Source: Candidatus Pacearchaeota archaeon (GTDB taxonomy: Archaea; Nanobdellota; Nanobdellia; Pacearchaeales; GW2011-AR1). From it: a DNA stretch of 55,947 nucleotides. Shown piece by piece: positions 8,784-16,623 of this stretch. The translations under genes and the position numbers were made by a program. How positions within the stretch are numbered: position 1 is the stretch's first letter; each line of letters starts with the position of its first letter. The stretch is from assembly GCA_002688875.1 (NCBI GenBank), contig NZDU01000040.1, positions 1 to 55,947 on the forward strand, in the 5' to 3' direction. The notes below the pieces were generated by a model. It saw nothing but the letters and a program-made list of their open reading frames with translations, searched no databases and was not told where the DNA came from.

Positions 8784-10949
8784 ATGGCAGATGAATTAAC
8801 TGAAAAAATTTTAGGATTAATGAAGAAACAGAAACATATCAGAAATGTTGGAGTGGCTGCTCATATTGATCATGGTAAAACGACTTTTTCTGATAACCTC
8901 TTAGCTGGGGCAGGTATGATTTCCGAGGAATTAGCTGGAGAGCAACTAGTTTTGGACTTTCATGAGGATGAACAGGAAAGAGGAATTACAATTGATTCAG
9001 CTAATGTGAATATGGTTCATAATGTAGACGGTGAAGATTTTTTAATTAACTTAATTGATACCCCTGGGCACGTAGATTTTGGGGGTGATGTGACTAGAGC
9101 AATGAGAGCGGTGGATGGAGCTATTGTTTTAGTGGATGCTGTTGAAGGTATAATGCCTCAAACAGAGACTGTGTTTAGACAAGCTTTGAAAGAAAGAGTA
9201 AAACCAGTTTTGTTTATTAATAAAGTAGATAGATTGATTAAAGAATTAAAATTAAATCCCGAACAAATGCAGGAGAAATTTGTGGCTGTTATTGATTCTG
9301 TAAATAAATTAATTGCAGATTTGGCTCCTGATGAATTTAAAGGAAAATGGCAAGTTTCTGTTCAAGATGGAAGTGTGGCTTTTGGTTCTGCTATTCACAA
9401 TTGGGCCTTGTCCTTCCCGTTTATGCAAAAGAATAATGCTACTTTCAAAGATATGGTGGACGCTTATAATGAAAGTGATAATCCTAAAGAGTTAGCTAAA
9501 AAAGCCCCATTACATAAAGTGGTTTTGGATATGGTTATTAAACACCATCCTGATCCTGTTGAATCTCAGGAATATAGAATTCCAAGGATTTGGCATGGAG
9601 ATCCGGAATCTGAAATGGGAAAAGATCTATTGAAATGTAATACTAAAGGAGATTTAGCTTTTGTTGTTATTAAAATTGTGGTGGATAAACATGCAGGTGA
9701 AATAGCTGCGGGAAGATTATTTTCAGGAACTGTTAAACAAGGACAGGATATTTATTTGAATGGAGCTAAGAAAACTGTGAGAGTGCAGCAAGTAAATATC
9801 TATAAAGGAGCTATAAGAATTCAAGTAGACGAAGCTGTGGCTGGAAATATTGTGGGTATTGTAGGTCTTAAAGATACTTTTGCTGGAGAAACTATTTCAA
9901 GTAAAGAGATGGAACCGTTTGAAGCTATTAAACATATTTTTGAACCTGTTGTAACTAAAGCTATTGAAGCTAAAAAACCTTCGGACTTACCTAAATTAAT
10001 CGGGGTTTTAAGACAAGTGAATAAAGAAGATCCCACTGTTAATATTGAAATCAATGAAGAGACTGGAGAACATTTAATGCATGGGATGGGTGAATTGCAT
10101 TTAGAAGTTATTGAAAATAGAATTAAATCAGAAAAGGGTGTAGAGATTACTACTTCTGAACCTTTGGTTGTGTATAGAGAAACTGTGGGAAAGAAGGGGA
10201 ACGAGGCAGAGGGTAAGAGTCCAAACAAACATAATAAATTTGACATTACGGTTGAACCCTTACCAGATAATATTTATGAAGCTATTAAAAATGGAGATTT
10301 GCCAGAAGGTAGGTTAAAGAAAAAAGATCAAGCTGTTTGGGATAAATTTATTGAATTGGGAATTGATGCTAAAGAAGCTAGACAAGTATTTGAAATCTAT
10401 AATGGGAATATGTTAATTGATAATTCTAGAGGTATTGTACAAATCGGGGAAGTTATTGATTTAATTGGGGATGGTTTTGAACAAGTTATGGTGGGTGGTC
10501 CTTTAGCTAGAGAACCATGTGATAAGGTCTTAGTGAGAATTGCAGATATGAAATTGCATGAGGATGCTATCCATAGAGGTCCGGCGCAAGTATTGCCAGC
10601 TATTAGAGATGCGATTAGAGAAAGTATGGCTAGTGCAGAGGCAATCATATTTGAACCTTTACAAACATTACAAATTGATGCACCTGAAGAATATTTGGGG
10701 GAATTAAGCAAATTAATTCAGAATAAAAGAGGACAATTATTAGATGTAGAGACTGAAGGTGGAATGATTAGTGTGAAATCTAAATTGCCAGTTGCGGAGA
10801 TGTTTGGATTTACATCAGATTTAAGATCAGCTACGGGTGGAAGGGGAAGTCATTTCTTAGTAGATCAAGGATTTGAGAAATTACCTAGGGACTTACAAGA
10901 TAAAGTTATTAAACAAATTAGGACTAGAAAGGGTTTGAAACTGGAATAG
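8784..10949 (+). CDS. fusA: Elongation factor 2 (aEF-2)
   Basis: 721 residues. Ribosomal translocase GTPase. G1 is AHIDHGKTT (residues 26-34), G3 is DTPGHVDFGGDV and G4 is NKVDR. The domain IV loop LHEDAIHRGPAQ carries the His (residue 597) that is converted to diphthamide in archaea. Full length with no truncation. The neighbouring EF-1A and uS10 genes form a translation block, but the S12/S7 genes that often accompany it are not visible here. The stop is followed by a hairpin (see 10948-11000). Confidence 0.98.
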   Translation: MADELTEKILGLMKKQKHIRNVGVAAHIDHGKTTFSDNLLAGAGMISEELAGEQLVLDFHEDEQERGITIDSANVNMVHNVDGEDFLINLIDTPGHVDFGGDVTRAMRAVDGAIVLVDAVEGIMPQTETVFRQALKERVKPVLFINKVDRLIKELKLNPEQMQEKFVAVIDSVNKLIADLAPDEFKGKWQVSVQDGSVAFGSAIHNWALSFPFMQKNNATFKDMVDAYNESDNPKELAKKAPLHKVVLDMVIKHHPDPVESQEYRIPRIWHGDPESEMGKDLLKCNTKGDLAFVVIKIVVDKHAGEIAAGRLFSGTVKQGQDIYLNGAKKTVRVQQVNIYKGAIRIQVDEAVAGNIVGIVGLKDTFAGETISSKEMEPFEAIKHIFEPVVTKAIEAKKPSDLPKLIGVLRQVNKEDPTVNIEINEETGEHLMHGMGELHLEVIENRIKSEKGVEITTSEPLVVYRETVGKKGNEAEGKSPNKHNKFDITVEPLPDNIYEAIKNGDLPEGRLKKKDQAVWDKFIELGIDAKEARQVFEIYNGNMLIDNSRGIVQIGEVIDLIGDGFEQVMVGGPLAREPCDKVLVRIADMKLHEDAIHRGPAQVLPAIRDAIRESMASAEAIIFEPLQTLQIDAPEEYLGELSKLIQNKRGQLLDVETEGGMISVKSKLPVAEMFGFTSDLRSATGGRGSHFLVDQGFEKLPRDLQDKVIKQIRTRKGLKLE

Positions 10950-11000
10950 AACCTTCTTTGGAAAAGAAGCTTCACCAAGAAAGAAAAGTTTCATCAAAAA
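10948..11000 (+). terminator. 3' hairpin followed by TTCACCA/TTCATCA tail
   Basis: Directly after the EF-2 stop: CTTCTTT-GGA-AAAGAAG (7-bp stem), then CTTCACCAAG and GTTTCATCAAAA. The same arrangement recurs after EF-1A and after the gene ending at 50144, suggesting a shared 3'-end or termination signal. Not a classical U-tract terminator. Confidence 0.4.
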
Positions 11001-11030
11001 TTGTTACTACCCCCCTATAATAACCGAAAT

Positions 11031-11073
11031 CTTTATAAACACATAATTTACCAAACTGTTAAGTTAAAGGAGG
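11031..11073 (+). promoter_or_regulatory. Promoter and Shine-Dalgarno site of EF-1A
   Basis: A TATA-like CTTTATAAAC at 11031-11040 and a strong Shine-Dalgarno AAAGGAGG at 11066-11073, 13 bases before the ATG at 11087. This is one of the few host genes here with a clear leader and ribosome binding site, consistent with very high expression. Confidence 0.6.
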
Positions 11074-11086
11074 AAATACACGAAAA

Positions 11087-12370
11087 ATGGCGAAAGAAAA
11101 ACCACATATAAATTTAGTATTTATTGGTCATGTAGATCATGGTAAAAGTACATTAGTAGGAAGACTATTATTTGATTCTGGTAATATTCCCGAAGCGGAA
11201 ATGAGAAAATTAAAAGATAAAGCTCAAGAATTAGGAAAAGCAGGTTTTGAATTTGCTTTTGTAATGGATAATCTAAAAGAAGAAAGAGAAAGAGGAGTTA
11301 CAATTGATTTATCACATCAAAAATTTGTAAGTGATAAATATGAGTTTACAATAATTGATGCTCCTGGACACAAGGACTTTATTAAAAATATGATAACTGG
11401 GACAAGTCAAGCAGATGCTGCTATTTTAGTTGTAGCTGCTACAGATGGTGTAATGGAGCAAACTAAAGAACATCTATTTTTATGTAAAACATTAGGTGTT
11501 AAACAATTAATAGTAGCTATCAATAAGATGGATGCTGTTAAATACGATCAAGCTAAATTTGATGCAACTAAAAAAGCTATGGGAGAATTAATGACTAAAA
11601 TTGGTTTCAATCCTGAAGAAATTCCATTTTTAGCAACTTCTGGATGGGAAGGCGATAATGTTGCTAAGAAATCCGAAAATATGAGTTGGTATGAAGGTAA
11701 AACTCTATTAGAACAAATGAATGAGTTAACAGAACCTGAAAAACCAACTGAATTACCTTTAAGACTTCCCTTACAAGATGTTTATAACATCACCGGGATT
11801 GGTGTAGTACCGGTTGGAAGAATTGAAACCGGTGTTATGAAAGTAGGCGATAAGGTTATTGTTGTACCTGGAAGAGAAGGTAAAGGTGTAGAAGGGGAAG
11901 TTAAAACTATTGAAATGCATCACGAGCAAGTAAATGAAGCTGAACCTGGAGATAATATTGGATTTAATGTAAGGGGTATTGGTAAAAAAGATATTGCAAG
12001 AGGAGATGTTTTAGGTCATGTAGACAACCCTCCAACTGTAGTTAAAGAATTTACAGCTCAAATTGTGGTGTTGAATCATCCAACTGTATTGACTGCTGGA
12101 TATACTCCGGTATTCCATATACATACAGCACAAGTAGCATGTAACTTTGCAGAATTAATTGAACAAATTGATCCTGCAAGTGGCGAAGTCAAAAAAGAAA
12201 AGCCAGATATGTTAAAGAATGGAGATGCTGGAAAAGTTAAAATCGTTCCAACTAAACCGGTTGTAATTGAGAAAAAGGCGGATATTCCACATATGGCAAG
12301 CTTTGCTGTTAGGGATGCAGGTAATACTGTTGCTGCAGGTGTATGTATTGATTTGGTAAAGAAAGAATAG
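11087..12370 (+). CDS. tuf: Elongation factor 1-alpha (aEF-1A)
   Basis: 427 residues. GTPase that delivers aminoacyl-tRNA to the ribosome. P-loop GHVDHGKST (residues 14-22), switch II DAPGHKDF, G4 NKMD and the C-terminal beta-barrel domains ending FAVRDAGNTVAAG are all present. Length and motifs fit the archaeal/eukaryotic EF-1A branch rather than bacterial EF-Tu. It lies between EF-2 and uS10, an order widely kept in archaea. Confidence 0.98.
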   Translation: MAKEKPHINLVFIGHVDHGKSTLVGRLLFDSGNIPEAEMRKLKDKAQELGKAGFEFAFVMDNLKEERERGVTIDLSHQKFVSDKYEFTIIDAPGHKDFIKNMITGTSQADAAILVVAATDGVMEQTKEHLFLCKTLGVKQLIVAINKMDAVKYDQAKFDATKKAMGELMTKIGFNPEEIPFLATSGWEGDNVAKKSENMSWYEGKTLLEQMNELTEPEKPTELPLRLPLQDVYNITGIGVVPVGRIETGVMKVGDKVIVVPGREGKGVEGEVKTIEMHHEQVNEAEPGDNIGFNVRGIGKKDIARGDVLGHVDNPPTVVKEFTAQIVVLNHPTVLTAGYTPVFHIHTAQVACNFAELIEQIDPASGEVKKEKPDMLKNGDAGKVKIVPTKPVVIEKKADIPHMASFAVRDAGNTVAAGVCIDLVKKE

Positions 12371-12402
12371 AAACTTTCTTAAGAAGAAATATTCACGAAA
12401 GA
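12369..12402 (+). terminator. 3' hairpin with TTCACGAAAG tail
   Basis: After the EF-1A stop: TTTCTT-AAG-AAGAAA (6-bp stem), then ATTCACGAAAG and an A/T-rich run. It resembles the hairpin after EF-2 in position, loop size and the TTCAC tail. Probable 3'-end signal. Confidence 0.35.
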
Positions 12403-12477
12403 AAAAAAATTACTTTTTTATTTTAATTTTTTCTTCAAAACTAAACTTTTATAAACCCCTAATTTTCTTTTTAAAAT

Positions 12478-12786
12478 ATGCCAAAAGCAAGAATAAGTTT
12501 AGCAAGTGCAGATATTGATCAATTAAATGAGATATGCGGAGCTATCAACGATATAGCTGGAAAAACCAAAGTAAAAATCGCGGGTCCTATTACCTTGCCT
12601 ACGAAGAAATTAAAATTAACTACTAGAAAAAGCCCGGATGGAGAAGGTAAAGCTTCTTGGGAAAGATATGAAATGAGAGTGCATAAGAGGCTTATTGATT
12701 TAGGTGTGGATGAAAGGGCTTTGAGGCTGGTTATGAGAGTGCCTATTCCTGAAAGTGTGAATGTTGAGATTGAGATGCTTGACTAG
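12478..12786 (+). CDS. rps10: Small ribosomal subunit protein uS10
   Basis: 102 residues, standard length for uS10. It contains the family pattern GPITLPTKKLKLTTRKSPDG and the C-terminal VNVEIEM strand. 30S head protein. A TATA-like CTTTTATAAAC lies about 30 bases before the ATG, so it appears to have its own leaderless promoter in addition to following EF-1A. Confidence 0.96.
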   Translation: MPKARISLASADIDQLNEICGAINDIAGKTKVKIAGPITLPTKKLKLTTRKSPDGEGKASWERYEMRVHKRLIDLGVDERALRLVMRVPIPESVNVEIEMLD

Positions 12787-12810
12787 CTCGTATTGCACAA
12801 TATAGTAAAC

Positions 12811-12820
12811 TTTATATATT
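12811..12820 (+). promoter_or_regulatory. TATA box for the homing endonuclease gene
   Basis: TTTATATATT lies 20-29 bases before the ATG at 12840, the spacing expected for a leaderless archaeal transcript. It suggests that the endonuclease gene has its own promoter rather than depending on uS10 transcription. Confidence 0.5.
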
Positions 12821-12839
12821 TTTAGTCCTTGTTGTTTGT

Positions 12840-13523
12840 ATGGATATATCCGAGAAAAATAGGAATAATATTATATCTAGATGGAATAAAATACACGAAG
12901 TAGATAAAGAGTATATTCGAAAAAATAGTAATAAATTTCTTCATTTGAAATCCAGAATTTGCGGTTTTATTGCTGGAGATGGAAATATCCTGGTTGATAA
13001 TGGCTCTACTTGTAGACATAATACGGTAAGATTCTTTCCGGATAATCTTTCTTTAGTTAAATCTTATGGAGAAGCAATTTTGAAAGTGTATAATAAAATA
13101 CCCAAGATTGTCGAGAAGGAAAATTATTTTTACATGACTTTAGACTCCAAACCCGTAGTTTTGGATTTGTTAAGTTATTGTGAGTTTGGGAAGATGGAAT
13201 GGACTATTCCTGATTTTGTTTACGAATCTGAAGAGAATAAGATAGAATGGTTAAAGTCTTTTTTTGATTGTGAAGCCTATGTAAATGGTAAGTCTATTGT
13301 TGTTAAATCTGTAAATGGGAAAGGTTTGTTGAAAGTTAAGGAATTAGTTGAAAGTTTTGGAATTGAGACTAAGATATACTCCTATAATCCTAAGAATAAA
13401 AAATGGAACATAAATTATATGTTGTACATTCTAAGAAAAGAAAGTAGGAGGAAATATCGAGATTTAATTGGTTTTAATCATTCCACAAAGCTTAAAAAAC
13501 TCAATATCGTTTTACAATCTTAA
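12840..13523 (+). CDS. LAGLIDADG homing endonuclease, abutting tRNA-Ser
   Basis: 227 residues. Two LAGLIDADG-type helices are recognisable: RICGFIAGDGNI (about residues 40-51, with the acidic residue in GDG) and EWLKSFFDCEAYV (about 139-151), in the spacing of a two-repeat monomeric endonuclease. The second motif lacks the standard G at its end (CEA in place of DGD-like). The stop codon (13521-13523) is immediately followed by base 1 of tRNA-Ser. It is free-standing, not inside an intron, but its position suggests that the tRNA or its introns are the target. Confidence 0.8.
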   Translation: MDISEKNRNNIISRWNKIHEVDKEYIRKNSNKFLHLKSRICGFIAGDGNILVDNGSTCRHNTVRFFPDNLSLVKSYGEAILKVYNKIPKIVEKENYFYMTLDSKPVVLDLLSYCEFGKMEWTIPDFVYESEENKIEWLKSFFDCEAYVNGKSIVVKSVNGKGLLKVKELVESFGIETKIYSYNPKNKKWNINYMLYILRKESRRKYRDLIGFNHSTKLKKLNIVLQS

Positions 13524-13673
13524 GCCGGGATCGCATAACCTGGTATTGCACAAACTTTTTGGGTTATAATCTGAAAAAGTGTAGGCCTGGAATCTTGCTT
13601 GAATAAAGTGGGATCAAGGAATACCAGCGAGCTTGACCCTCTGGGTGTCTGGGTTCAAATCCCAGTCCCGGCG
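13524..13673 (+). tRNA. tRNA-Ser(GGA) with two introns
   Basis: Acceptor GCCGGGA/TCCCGGC with G73, a 3-bp D stem, and T arm CTGGG-TTCAAAT-CCCAG. Removing 13551-13581 (31 nt, between positions 26 and 27) and 13593-13629 (37 nt, position 37/38) gives anticodon stem TAGGC/GCTTG, loop CTGGAAA with anticodon GGA (13589-13591), and a class II variable arm ACCC-TCT-GGGT, as expected for Ser. The second intron shows a bulge-helix-bulge: CTGG pairs with CCAG, with bulges AAT and CGA. Mature length 82 nt; CCA is not encoded. The 3' end is the left attachment site of the integrative element. Confidence 0.85.
13661..13673 (+). repeat. attL, left copy of the 13-bp core
   Basis: CCCAGTCCCGGCG, forming the 3' strand of the T stem, the acceptor stem and G73 of tRNA-Ser. 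Integration here leaves the tRNA intact. Confidence 0.8.
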
Positions 13674-13733
13674 AATGATACTTTTGTGATGTATCCGAAT
13701 TCTTTAAGATGTTTGGATTACTTAGAAGTAGCT

Positions 13734-13741
13734 GGAGGTGA
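13734..13741 (+). promoter_or_regulatory. Shine-Dalgarno site that sets the integrase TTG start
   Basis: GGAGGTGA ends 6 bases before the TTG at 13748. It is a near-perfect anti-16S complement and is the reason for choosing this non-ATG start. Confidence 0.7.
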
Positions 13742-13747
13742 AGATTC

Positions 13748-15004
13748 TTGAAGATCGATCCACACAAGCATAAAGAGAAATACCAAAACTGGAAGAAGAA
13801 AGGTGTTGTTGAAGGAGTTTCAAAATTCAACTCAGACATTTTGATAGAGTATTTGACTGATATGGAGAATGGGTTGAATGTAACCAGGAGAGGGGTAATT
13901 GGGTATGCTCGCTTGAACAATCTCAGACAGAGAATGAGATTTATCGCAAGGCATTTGGAGGAGCTTTATGGCAAGGGCAGGATAATTGATGTTATAGAAA
14001 AAGAAATTGTCGCCTTCTTTAAGGCGATGAGAGATGGGAAAATCCTAACCAGGGAAGGGAAGAACTACACTTCAATTCCTGATTATGTGAATGTGTTCAA
14101 GGCCTTCTGGCATTGGTATCAGCGAGTTGAGAATGAAAAAGGAAATTTGGTGAAGGACATCACCAGATACATTGACACGAGTCCGGTGAAGGAGTCTGAG
14201 TTCGTTTATTTCACCATTGAAGACGTCAAAAAGATAGCTGAACGAGCGAAGTATGAATACAGAGTGTTGATGTGGTTTTTGTTTGACTCTGGGATTAGAG
14301 CGCCTACGGAACTGATGAATGTTAAGGTGTCTGATCTGGCCCTATTGGAAGGCTCAGATATCTATCAATTGAACATCAGAGATGAAATCAGTAAGACTTT
14401 TGGGAGGAAAATAAAACTGATGCTCTGTTCCCATCTGCTGAGGGATTACATCCAGGATAAAGGACTTGGGGATGAGGATTATTTGTTTCCCATTGTTCCA
14501 AGAGTAGTGAGTCAATACCTCAAGAGATTGGTTGTGAGAACTTTGGGAGATAAAAAAACCAAGGGTGGGCAATTCTTGAGAGAGATATCAATGTATGACT
14601 TCAGACATTCTTCAGCTTGTTACTGGTTGCTGAGATATAAGAGTGAGTCTGGATTGAAATACAGGTTTGGCTGGAAAAAAGAGGCTATGGTTCATTACTA
14701 CACCAAATTACTTGGAATGAGGGATACTATTGCTGAAGATGATTTGATGATTGATAGTGAGGCAAAGACAAAATTAGAAAAGGAATTGGGACAGGAGAGG
14801 AAGAATAAGAGCTTGTTGGAAGAAGAGCTTCAATCTCAGAGGGAGGAAATGACTGCAATCAAAGAACAGCTTGAGCGAAATAAGGCAGGGAATTTATTCA
14901 TCTTGAAACTGTTGAAAAGTCTCCAGAAAAGAAAGAAAATTCAGGATGTGATAGAGGTTATCAAAGAGGAAGATTTGGTTGAGGAATTGGAGATGATCGG
15001 ATAG
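13748..15004 (+). CDS. int: Tyrosine recombinase / integrase
   Basis: 418 residues from a TTG start. Site-specific recombinase that would integrate and excise the element at tRNA-Ser. An N-terminal SAM-like DNA-binding region (about residues 15-120) is followed by the catalytic domain. The catalytic residues visible are Arg184 (GIRAPTE), Arg286-His287 in YDFRHSS, and the nucleophile Tyr317 or Tyr318 in HYYTKL. A C-terminal extension of about 95 residues with a strong coiled coil (KLEKELGQERKNKSLLEEEL) follows the active site, a feature of several archaeal integrases. The gene is intact. Confidence 0.92.
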   Translation: MKIDPHKHKEKYQNWKKKGVVEGVSKFNSDILIEYLTDMENGLNVTRRGVIGYARLNNLRQRMRFIARHLEELYGKGRIIDVIEKEIVAFFKAMRDGKILTREGKNYTSIPDYVNVFKAFWHWYQRVENEKGNLVKDITRYIDTSPVKESEFVYFTIEDVKKIAERAKYEYRVLMWFLFDSGIRAPTELMNVKVSDLALLEGSDIYQLNIRDEISKTFGRKIKLMLCSHLLRDYIQDKGLGDEDYLFPIVPRVVSQYLKRLVVRTLGDKKTKGGQFLREISMYDFRHSSACYWLLRYKSESGLKYRFGWKKEAMVHYYTKLLGMRDTIAEDDLMIDSEAKTKLEKELGQERKNKSLLEEELQSQREEMTAIKEQLERNKAGNLFILKLLKSLQKRKKIQDVIEVIKEEDLVEELEMIG

Positions 15005-15112
15005 TAGGGAGCCTTGGGGTTGGATTTCTTGTCTCGAAAGATTCTAAATCTGCTTGACATTGGGTAAATTTGGGTACATGTTAACAGGTGAGTCGGAAAG
15101 TGGACCCCATTG

Positions 15113-15946
15113 TCAAGACCAATTTGAGGCGAATTTAAGGTGGATTGCGTTTTTGTGCTCAATAGGCATCTCCTTTTTGAGGTAGAGGTCAGCGGGAACC
15201 CGATCATTGAGTCCCTGATGAGGGCGTTCGTCATTATAGAAGCCGAAGTATTCGGTCAGCCCCAGGTAGAGCTGGGGGACCCTGTCGTAGGACTTGAGGT
15301 AGAGTTCTTCGTATTTGACCGAGCGCCACAAGCGTTCGATGAACACGTTGTCCAGTGCTCTGCCCCGTCCGTCCATGCTGATGCGAATGCCTTCTTCCTC
15401 CAGCCTTTTTGTGAATCGGGGGGAAGTGAACTGAGACCCCTGGTCGGAGTTGAAGATCTCGGGTGTGCCGCGGGTGAGGGCTTCACCCAGAGCCTCCAGA
15501 CAGAAATCCACCTCCAGGGTGTTGGACAACCGCCAGGACAGCACATACCGACTATACCAATCCATCACGGCGACCAAATACATAAAGCCTTGTCGCATCG
15601 GGACATAGGTAATATCTGTGCTCCAGACCTGGTTAGGCCGGTCGATGGACAGGCCCCGTAGCAGGTAAGGATAGATGCGGTGTTGGGGATGGGACCGACT
15701 GGTGTTGGGACGCGGATAGATCGCTTCCAACCCCATCTTGTGCATCAACCGTTGCACGCGTTTGCGGTTGATATCGTATCCCAGATTTCTCAACCACGTC
15801 GTCATTCGTCTGGACCCATAGAAGGGTCGCTTTGTATATTGCCCATCGAGAAGACGCATCAAGAACAGGTTCTCCGAGGTTTCGCCTGCTGGCTGGTAGT
15901 AGAAACTGGACCGAGAAAGGCCAAGTAACTGGCATTGTCTGCGCAA
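15113..15946 (-). CDS. IS3 transposase OrfB (DDE catalytic domain)
   Basis: At least 277 residues. Helix-turn-helix_21 region at the N-terminus (RRQCQLLGLSRSSFYY) and an rve integrase core with D in WSTDITYVP, D in FNSDQGSQFTS and E in NVFIERLWRSVKYEE, so the DDE triad is intact. The frame stays open upstream to the run of nine A on the coding strand (16008-16016). A -1 shift there would join OrfA to OrfB through KLPDKVEERRRLIDPGDPDL, the usual way IS3 elements make the OrfAB transposase. Confidence 0.93.
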   Translation of the reverse strand: MRRQCQLLGLSRSSFYYQPAGETSENLFLMRLLDGQYTKRPFYGSRRMTTWLRNLGYDINRKRVQRLMHKMGLEAIYPRPNTSRSHPQHRIYPYLLRGLSIDRPNQVWSTDITYVPMRQGFMYLVAVMDWYSRYVLSWRLSNTLEVDFCLEALGEALTRGTPEIFNSDQGSQFTSPRFTKRLEEEGIRISMDGRGRALDNVFIERLWRSVKYEELYLKSYDRVPQLYLGLTEYFGFYNDERPHQGLNDRVPADLYLKKEMPIEHKNAIHLKFASNWS

Positions 15947-15995
15947 GCTGAGGTCCGGATCCCCCGGATCGATCAGCCTGCGCCTTTCCTCAACT

Positions 15996-16274
15996 TTATC
16001 CGGCAGCTTTTTTTTTCACAAAGTCCAGTTCGACCTTCAACCGACCAATTTGTTCGTAGAGTCGCGCTTTGAGTGCCTCATCATTTTGATGATCTTTGGC
16101 GCGGGAACTGGAGAAGAGGTCCACTGCCCCAACCTGGAGCTGCTTTTTCCACTGGCTGATCTGGTTGGGGTGAACCTCATACTCGGCTGCCAACTCATTG
16201 ATGGTTTTCAAACCCTTTAATGCTTCTATGGCGACACGGGATTTGAATTGGGCACTTCGGTGATTTCGCTTCAT
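15996..16274 (-). CDS. IS3 transposase OrfA (HTH)
   Basis: 92 residues, MKRNHRSAQFKSRVAIEALK. HTH_Tnp_1 fold: the helix-turn-helix covers about residues 10-50 (TINELAAEYEVHPNQISQWK), followed by a leucine-zipper-like helix ending VKKKAAG. It binds the IS ends and regulates transposition; with OrfB it forms the active transposase by programmed frameshifting at the A-run near its end. Confidence 0.92.
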   Translation of the reverse strand: MKRNHRSAQFKSRVAIEALKGLKTINELAAEYEVHPNQISQWKKQLQVGAVDLFSSSRAKDHQNDEALKARLYEQIGRLKVELDFVKKKAAG

Positions 16275-16403
16275 GAATCCACTCCTTATTACTACTTAGT
16301 ATCTAACTTAATGAGTGGTCCAGTTTCTGGGGTCCAATATATCGCTGCTTACTTATCTGCTTCCTACCGGGAGGAAGTTGCCTATAGATTTACCATTCAT
16401 TAG

Positions 16404-16450
16404 TCCCAGACATCTCTTTTGAAGATATGTGCCTGGGATGTTTTTTTATT
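16404..16450 (+). terminator. Intrinsic terminator-like hairpin
   Basis: TCCCAG (16404-16409) pairs with CTGGGA (16433-16438), with extra ACAT/ATGT pairing inside, followed by a run of T to 16450. It lies between the IS3 end and the riboswitch-like leader and has a bacterial appearance. Confidence 0.5.
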
Positions 16451-16454
16451 CGAT

Positions 16455-16530
16455 AAAGGCAAACCTGCTGAAAAGCTGGGACGCAAAGGAGCGGGTCCTC
16501 GTCTGACCGACCACCGGGTGTGTGGGAGAT
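16455..16530 (+). promoter_or_regulatory. c-di-GMP-I (GEMM-I) riboswitch-like leader, orphaned
   Basis: The core matches the GEMM-I consensus I know: GGCAAACC (16458-16465), a hairpin with a GAAA-type loop, then GGGACGCAAAG (16478-16488), followed by the second helix region with ACCGGGTG (16513-16520). Such leaders sense cyclic di-GMP in bacteria. A strong terminator follows at 16564-16600, as in transcription-terminating riboswitches, but no plus-strand gene follows; the next gene is on the other strand. It looks like a stranded piece of bacterial DNA next to the IS3. Confidence 0.6.
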
Positions 16531-16563
16531 GCGGGATGGAGAGGCCGGCCAGCTCCAAGACAG

Positions 16564-16600
16564 CCGCACTGCCGAAGATAATGGTGGTGCGGTTTTTCTT
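16564..16600 (+). terminator. Strong intrinsic terminator after the riboswitch-like leader
   Basis: CCGCACTGCC (16564-16573) pairs over 10 bp, with two G-U pairs, with GGTGGTGCGG (16583-16592), followed directly by TTTTTCTT. Classical bacterial Rho-independent form; a plausible expression platform for the upstream riboswitch. Confidence 0.7.
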
Positions 16601-16623
16601 ACTTGTACAGAACAATCGTTCGA

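Larger units (their letters stand above)
15101..16336 (-). mobile_element. IS3-family insertion sequence
   Basis: About 1.24 kb bounded by imperfect inverted repeats: TGGACCCCA at 15101 and TGGGGTCCA ending at 16336, extended by a further GACCA match. It encodes OrfA and OrfB on the minus strand. No clear target duplication is visible. The composition is GC-rich and bacterial-looking, in contrast with the host. It sits inside the integrative element, between the integrase and the cargo. Confidence 0.88.

Noticed and set aside
13550..13590. Reading tRNA-Ser as tRNA-Lys (anticodon TTT directly after the D arm) or as Pro (TGG)
   Set aside because: No matching 3' anticodon strand exists for CAAAC. 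Only removal of two introns gives a full stem, a GGA loop and the class II variable arm that fits G73 and Ser.
13594..13612. Alternative Ser anticodon TGA in GCTTGAAT
   Set aside because: The flanking bases cannot form a 5-bp anticodon stem, and the segment lies inside the second intron defined by the CTGG/CCAG bulge-helix-bulge.
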